A stretch of DNA of 64,000 bases, from NCBI GenBank assembly GCA_944474755.1, contig OX104112.1, positions 88,363,756 to 88,427,755 of the forward strand. The letters run 5' to 3'. Position numbers and translations under genes: made by a program. How positions within the stretch are numbered: the first letter of the stretch is position 1; every line of letters begins with the position of its first letter. Shown piece by piece: positions 63,701 to 64,000 of the stretch. The notes under the pieces were generated by a model. That model made no database searches and was not told where the DNA came from. It worked only from the letters and a program-made list of their open reading frames with translations. The stretch comes from Limnoperna fortunei (Eukaryota; Mollusca; Bivalvia; Mytilida; Modiolidae).

Positions 63701-64000
63701 GGAGACCTAAAATGGCAGGAAAAAAAACCATAAATAATGAAAATATTTTCCAAAATTTATTATTTCAAACATGCATTTAATATATGACCATTTATTGATG
63801 AATAAACATATGAACACTTATAATTGTTTCAATTGTTGCCAATATATTTAAGATTGTATTCCCAACAATATACATGTAAAAGATATGAATATACTTACTT
63901 CCAGTAACATCCAAGAATGCTTGTTGACTTGAAGCTGTCCCAGCAATGTTTGTTGCACTGCACACATAATTAGCTTCGTCACTTTGAGCAACATTTAAAA
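36457..64000 (-). CDS. Giant Ig-repeat single-pass membrane protein (3' part of gene; 40 exons in window)
   Basis: Exons join in frame from beyond 64000 to the TAA at 36457. The visible product is 36 Ig-like domains, a linker, one transmembrane helix and a ~130-residue tail, about 3,700 residues; signal peptide and N-terminus lie upstream. Each Ig exon carries the B-strand Cys, the C-strand Trp and the F-strand Tyr-x-Cys. Domains 5-17 and 19-36, counted from the membrane, have variants of (K)YSGSTVxxPSLTI before the second Cys; most have a VGTGQSSQT-like FG loop. Domains 1, 2 and 4 are plainer I-set-like. By family knowledge this is a cell-surface adhesion or recognition protein, loosely comparable to hemicentin, titin-type or Dscam Ig arrays; orthology cannot be fixed here. 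Ligand and tissue are unknown. Intron-exon boundaries below are read from GT/AG sites and frame continuity. Confidence 0.9.
36983..37036 (-). CDS. Ig gene, 54-bp micro-exon of cytoplasmic tail
   Basis: Acceptor TTTTACAG|G, donor CTATGT|GTATGT, phase 2 at both sides. Codes EPSVVSVRELVAPRISY. It is in frame, a multiple of three, and so skippable. It was placed by requiring the flanking frames to join. Confidence 0.85.
37139..37418. mobile_element. MITE with CAGGCGCGTAGCT termini in a tail intron
   Basis: Inverted ends CAGGCGCGTAGCTAGCC and GGCAGCTACGCGCCTG. Same family as the SINE-interrupted MITE at 22502-22995, sharing TGTGGATTCA, GTGCAATTTGGTGCGTTTTGGGG and the TACTCGCGTATAGGCAGC end. No protein; target duplication not clear. 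Confidence 0.8.
37806..37896 (-). CDS. Ig gene, juxtamembrane cytoplasmic exon
   Basis: Acceptor TATTGTAG|G, donor GTTAG|GTAAGA; enters in phase 1, leaves in phase 2. Codes CCRRRMKPEKERYIERVVTR then EAEIPTAVV. The CCRRR start is a typical stop-transfer with possible palmitoylation cysteines. Confidence 0.9.
38348..38476 (-). CDS. Ig gene, transmembrane exon
   Basis: Acceptor TCTACTTCAG|CA, donor GTACAAG|GTATGA, phase 1 on both sides, 129 bases. Codes APKIVETVVSAGYLTGGE followed by a hydrophobic helix AAICLAVLFGLLLIVIIIV that ends CCVVQ. The helix fixes topology: Ig domains outside, tail inside. Confidence 0.95.
39007..39276 (-). CDS. Ig domain 1 (membrane-proximal)
   Basis: Acceptor TTTTTAG|AT, donor CCAG|GTATGT. 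Cys in VTLQCDT, Trp in SWSWKYNG, YTC in GKYTCIAYN. Lacks the YSGSTV signature and ends in a Gly/Pro linker (LGVGPTP) before the membrane exon. Confidence 0.93.
39878..40129 (-). CDS. Ig domain 2
   Basis: Acceptor TTTGTAG|CT, donor CAAT|GTAAGT. The shortest Ig exon (252 bases): YTLTCEADGDPTPLFEWYY and LHTCKATNKIG. Classical I-set look; joins domain 1 as DVQYAPITN. Confidence 0.93.
40699..41028 (-). CDS. Ig domain 3
   Basis: Acceptor GTTTTAG|AT, donor AATG|GTGAGT. The longest Ig exon (330 bases), with an expanded C-C' region (FWTKMLPATGSATTGNTN). Signature variant KYQGGTLNSPSLTI; YRCSAANSIGQG. Confidence 0.93.
41213..41937. mobile_element. MITE flanked by TA in the intron between Ig domains 3 and 4
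   Basis: Ends CCGTAAAAAGCTGTGTATTG and CAATACAACCCTAAATACGG are inverted repeats (CCGTA plus TGTATTGTCCGC blocks). The dinucleotide TA sits on both sides (41211-41212, 41938-41939), the target duplication expected of Tc1/mariner-type elements. 725 bases, no transposase frame. Confidence 0.75.
42061..42315 (-). CDS. Ig domain 4
   Basis: Acceptor TTTTTAG|AT, donor CAAT|GTAAGC. ITAKCTAQGTPPPKYSWFRE and YICRASNNYG; no YSGSTV signature, Pro-rich BC loop. Leads into domain 3 as VDVQYKPNV. Confidence 0.93.
42700..42999 (-). CDS. Ig domain 5
   Basis: Acceptor TGCTTTAG|AT, donor GGAG|GTAAGC. TIQCTVVANPPAVDIIWSKF, degenerate signature RMSGGTKTNPSLTI, YICQARNDVGVG. Transitional between the plain proximal domains and the signature-bearing array. 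Confidence 0.93.
43417..43728 (-). CDS. Ig domain 6
   Basis: Acceptor CTTTCAG|GT, donor GGAA|GTATGT. Frame has no internal ATG near its start so it is easy to miss. Reads APTVRISQTTYSINIG, TVDCTVISKPSHTSVYWTR, KYGGSTILSPSLTI, YICHATNIVGTGHSSQ. Confidence 0.92.
43945..44250 (-). CDS. Ig domain 7
   Basis: Acceptor ATTTTAG|GT, donor GGAA|GTAAGT. LGCVISADPKETSVYWQK, KYSGSTVSQPSLTI, YICFAANSIGTGQSSQ. Confidence 0.95.
44563..44868 (-). CDS. Ig domain 8
   Basis: Acceptor CTTTCAG|AT, donor GGAA|GTAAGA. LGCTVVADPVYTSVQWKK, KYGGATVGSPSLVI, YMCYATNSVGTGMSTQ. Ends VVVAVAG instead of the usual TxLDVxG. Confidence 0.95.
45413..45718 (-). CDS. Ig domain 9
   Basis: Acceptor TTTTGCAG|GT, donor GGAA|GTAAGT. 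LECSYTANPAATSVSWEK, KYGGSTVQSPSLII, YICKVTNDIGTGISTA. Confidence 0.95.
45920..46219 (-). CDS. Ig domain 10
   Basis: Acceptor TTTTCAG|GT, donor GGAA|GTAAGT. LQCTVTANPAATTVKWQR, RYSGSTVASPSLVI, YICLASNSVGTGQSSQ. The intron to domain 9 is only about 200 bases. Confidence 0.95.
46501..46797 (-). CDS. Ig domain 11
   Basis: Weak acceptor AATTTAAG|GC, donor GGCA|GTAAGT. MQCSITANPAHNQVMWKK, RYTGSTVANPSLTI, YVCYATNSVGQGQSAQ. Of domains 6-36 it is the shortest (297 bases), from a trimmed C'-D region. Confidence 0.93.
46998..47300 (-). CDS. Ig domain 12
   Basis: Acceptor TTTTTTAG|GC, donor GGAA|GTAAGT. IKCTVFATPSATSVEWNK, KYSGGSVNTPSLTI, YTCSATNAAGTGTSTQ. Confidence 0.95.
47853..48158 (-). CDS. Ig domain 13
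   Basis: Acceptor CTTTCAG|GT, donor GGCA|GTAAGT. LVCTVSGSPAATAVYWEK, KYSGSTTATPSLTV, YTCFAENVIGRGQSSQ; ends TQLQIIG. Another frame with no early ATG. Confidence 0.92.
48497..48799 (-). CDS. Ig domain 14
   Basis: Acceptor TTTCCAG|AA, donor GGCA|GTAAGT. VECQVQANPAHTSVQWQR, KYTGGIVKTPSLTI, YICTATNVVGTGSSTQ. Confidence 0.94.
49200..49502 (-). CDS. Ig domain 15
   Basis: Acceptor TTTATAG|GT, donor GGAG|GTTAGT. LVCTVSANPLHTSVSWTK, KYSGSTVAQPSLTI, YVCSATNLVGTGQSSQ. Starts RPIVNIG rather than IP or PP. Confidence 0.94.
49864..50166 (-). CDS. Ig domain 16
   Basis: Acceptor TTTTACAG|CT, donor GGAA|GTAAGT. LECTVVASPVHTAVYWQR, RYSGSTVTVPSLTI, YVCFATNEVGTGQSAQ. Confidence 0.95.
50427..50729 (-). CDS. 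Ig domain 17
   Basis: Acceptor CTTTCAG|AT, donor GGAT|GTAATT (a weaker 5' site). LGCTVIASPAATRVYWAR, KYSGSSVTNPSLTI, YICYAENVIGLGSSQK. Confidence 0.94.
51422..51721 (-). CDS. Ig domain 18
   Basis: Acceptor TTTTAG|GT, donor GGAA|GTACGT. LECVITANPTASSVQWYK. Its signature is altered to KYNTPTVNSPNLIV and the FG loop to NIVATASSAQ, so it lacks both the SGS turn and the GTG turn of its neighbours. Confidence 0.94.
51985..52284 (-). CDS. Ig domain 19
   Basis: Acceptor TTTGCAG|AT, donor GGAA|GTAAGT. LTCTVTSQPLHTSVYWKK, KYSGSTVTTPSLTI, YICYATNIIGTGQSSQ. The intron to domain 20 is 131 bases, among the shortest in the gene. Confidence 0.95.
52416..52721 (-). CDS. Ig domain 20
   Basis: Acceptor TTTTAG|GT, donor GGAA|GTAAGT. 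LFCTVSATPPEFKVYWTR, KYSGSTVNSPSLVI, YKCFAENSVGIGQSNT. Confidence 0.95.
53044..53352 (-). CDS. Ig domain 21
   Basis: Acceptor CTTTCAG|AT, donor GGCA|GTAAGT. LGCQVDATPKETIVFWQR, KYSGSKVGTPSLTI, YICYATNLAGTGSSSQ; a short poly-Asn stretch precedes the signature. Confidence 0.95.
53583..53885 (-). CDS. Ig domain 22
   Basis: Acceptor TTGACAG|CT, donor GGAA|GTAAGT. LVCSVIATPTASKVYWKR, KYSGSTVGSPSLTI, YQCFADNSVGTGSSQQ. Confidence 0.95.
54397..54699 (-). CDS. Ig domain 23
   Basis: Acceptor ATTTCAG|GA, donor GGAA|GTAAGT. LQCVVNANPAHTVVKWQK, RLSGSTVSTPSLTV (Tyr of the signature replaced by Leu), YICTATNPVGTGTSQQ. Confidence 0.95.
55072..55377 (-). CDS. Ig domain 24
   Basis: Acceptor TTTAACAG|AA, donor GGAG|GTAATG. 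LVCTVTANPIHTIVYWQK, KYGGSTVSTPSLTI, YICFATNGVGTGQSSQ. Confidence 0.95.
55756..56061 (-). CDS. Ig domain 25
   Basis: Acceptor TTTTCAG|TG, donor GGAG|GTAACA. LGCTVTANPVHTTVYWKK, KYSGSTVSSPSLVI, YVCYAENSIGVGQSTT. Confidence 0.95.
56330..56635 (-). CDS. Ig domain 26
   Basis: Acceptor TTTTTTCAG|AT, donor GGAT|GTATGT. IGCTVTANPVVQNVYWER, KYGGSTTVNPSLTI, YRCFATNIVGTGNSNQ. Confidence 0.95.
56636..57994 (-). other. Largest intron of the Ig array (1.36 kb)
   Basis: No further Ig exon found on either strand. Holds a weak two-copy repeat near 57159-57290 (CTACACAAxATATATA and ATATGAAAATAAACAC-like blocks) and otherwise plain AT-rich sequence. It separates the domain 6-26 run from the more distal run. 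Confidence 0.6.
57995..58297 (-). CDS. Ig domain 27 (B-like)
   Basis: Acceptor TTTATTTAG|AT, donor GGCA|GTAAGT. Begins KLSVEIPQSTY like the B subtype; LECIVSGVPAATEVYWEV, KYQGSSISTPSLRI, YKCFANNIVGLAASNP. Confidence 0.94.
58896..59204 (-). CDS. Ig domain 28
   Basis: Acceptor GAAACAG|AT (poor pyrimidine tract), donor GGTG|GTATGT. IDCVITYQVPPVHFVYWQ has an extra residue in the BC loop; KYTGSTVSNPSLTI; YQCFAENIVGTGLSSS. Confidence 0.93.
59205..60117 (-). other. Intron between Ig domains 28 and 29
   Basis: 0.9 kb of AT-rich sequence with no extra exon seen. It is the last long intron before the strictly alternating A/B block begins. Confidence 0.6.
60118..60417 (-). CDS. Ig domain 29 (subtype A)
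   Basis: Acceptor ATTTCAG|AT, donor GGAG|GTGTGT. LECTVTASPIHTIVSWQK, HYTGGTVSTPSLTI, YRCLATNLVGTGQSQD; ends TTLTVTGG, the A-type ending. Confidence 0.95.
60573..60881 (-). CDS. Ig domain 30 (subtype B)
   Basis: Acceptor TTTTAAAG|AT, donor GGCA|GTACGT. IDCTVSGTPSATSVTWKK, KYQGGSVNNPSLTI, YVCSATNIVGSADSQS; ends AFLDVTG, the B-type ending. Confidence 0.94.
61337..61639 (-). CDS. Ig domain 31 (subtype A)
   Basis: Acceptor GTTTCAG|AT, donor GGAG|GTACAT. LECTVTADPLHNVVFWEK, KYSGSTVSSPSLTV, YRCSATNIVGTGQSQD. Confidence 0.95.
61921..62229 (-). CDS. Ig domain 32 (subtype B)
   Basis: Acceptor TTTTCAG|GT, donor GGAA|GTAAGT. Starts LLNVTIPQMSY; IDCIVNGIPSATSVSWTK, KYQGGTVSNPSLTI, YVCSARNIAGTVSSQQ. Confidence 0.95.
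62451..62753 (-). CDS. Ig domain 33 (subtype A)
   Basis: Acceptor GTTTCAG|GT, donor GGAG|GTAAAT. LQCVVTASPLHTVVFWQK, KYSGSTVGTPSLTI, YRCLATNVVGTGQSQD; ends TTVTVDGG. Confidence 0.95.
62879..63187 (-). CDS. Ig domain 34 (subtype B)
   Basis: Acceptor TTGCACAG|GC, donor GGAA|GTAAGT. Starts LLSATIPQQTY; IDCIVTGIPAAFSVGWIK, KYQGGTVGNPSLTI, YICKATNIAGTAFSQQ. Only 125 bases of intron separate it from domain 33. Confidence 0.95.
63407..63706 (-). CDS. Ig domain 35 (subtype A)
   Basis: Acceptor ATTTTAG|GT, donor GGAG|GTAATT. LECTVTADPLHTIVFWQK, MYSGSTVSTPSLTI, YRCLATNVVGTGQSQD. Very close to domains 31 and 33. Confidence 0.95.
63899..64000 (-). CDS. Ig domain 36 (subtype B), cut by the window end
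   Basis: Donor GGAA|GTAAGT. Only the C-terminal third is in the window: SDEANYVCSATNIAGTASSQ then QAFLDVTG. Its acceptor and first Cys lie beyond 64000, so the array continues. Confidence 0.92.

Overview
This is eukaryotic nuclear DNA, AT-rich, with spliced genes, abundant SINEs, MITEs and satellite DNA. It is most likely from a bivalve mollusc, possibly a mussel-like lineage. The bivalve call rests on tRNA-derived SINEs ending in a GCTGAAAGTGGCGTTAAACxCCA(AACA)n tail, on repeat termini of the type AGGCTCTTAAGAGCCT...(GACGCC)n, and on a single-exon RING/B-box/NHL gene of the kind greatly expanded in bivalves. It is recognition from memory of repeat families, not a database match.

Layout. At 617-3505 (minus) lies an intact intronless TRIM-type gene of 962 codons. 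From about 3.5 to 36 kb I find no convincing protein gene; this stretch is a repeat landscape. It holds a three-unit ~160-bp tandem repeat (5.4-5.9 kb), a 511-bp SINE-like insertion with perfect 14-bp target duplications (8.26-8.77 kb), and a ~6-kb satellite of ~166-bp monomers in higher-order units of about 5 monomers (12.85-19.1 kb). A 1.7-kb imperfect inverted repeat follows (19.7-21.35 kb). Four young copies of one tRNA-headed SINE occur at 21.7, 22.7, 26.0 and 31.2 kb, one nested inside a MITE. There is also a tandem duplication with an internal deletion (32.5-33.8 kb) and a 16-copy degenerate ~57-bp minisatellite (33.9-34.9 kb).

From 36457 to the end of the window, on the minus strand, is the 3' part of one very large gene. 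It has 36 consecutive exons, each coding exactly one immunoglobulin domain, then a transmembrane exon and three cytoplasmic-tail exons. Every splice boundary could be placed. All Ig exons are a multiple of three long with phase-1 introns at both ends, so any could be skipped or duplicated without breaking the frame. About 11.2 kb of coding sequence (roughly 3,700 residues) is visible and the N-terminus lies beyond base 64000. In the N-terminal-most part visible, two Ig subtypes alternate strictly (B-A-B-A-B-A-B-A), which shows growth by two-exon duplication. Most domains share a (K)YSGSTV..PSLTI signature.

The TRIM gene and the Ig gene are not visibly linked in function. The Ig gene is the most interesting object: a modular giant cell-surface receptor or adhesion protein whose architecture suits length variation by splicing or recombination.
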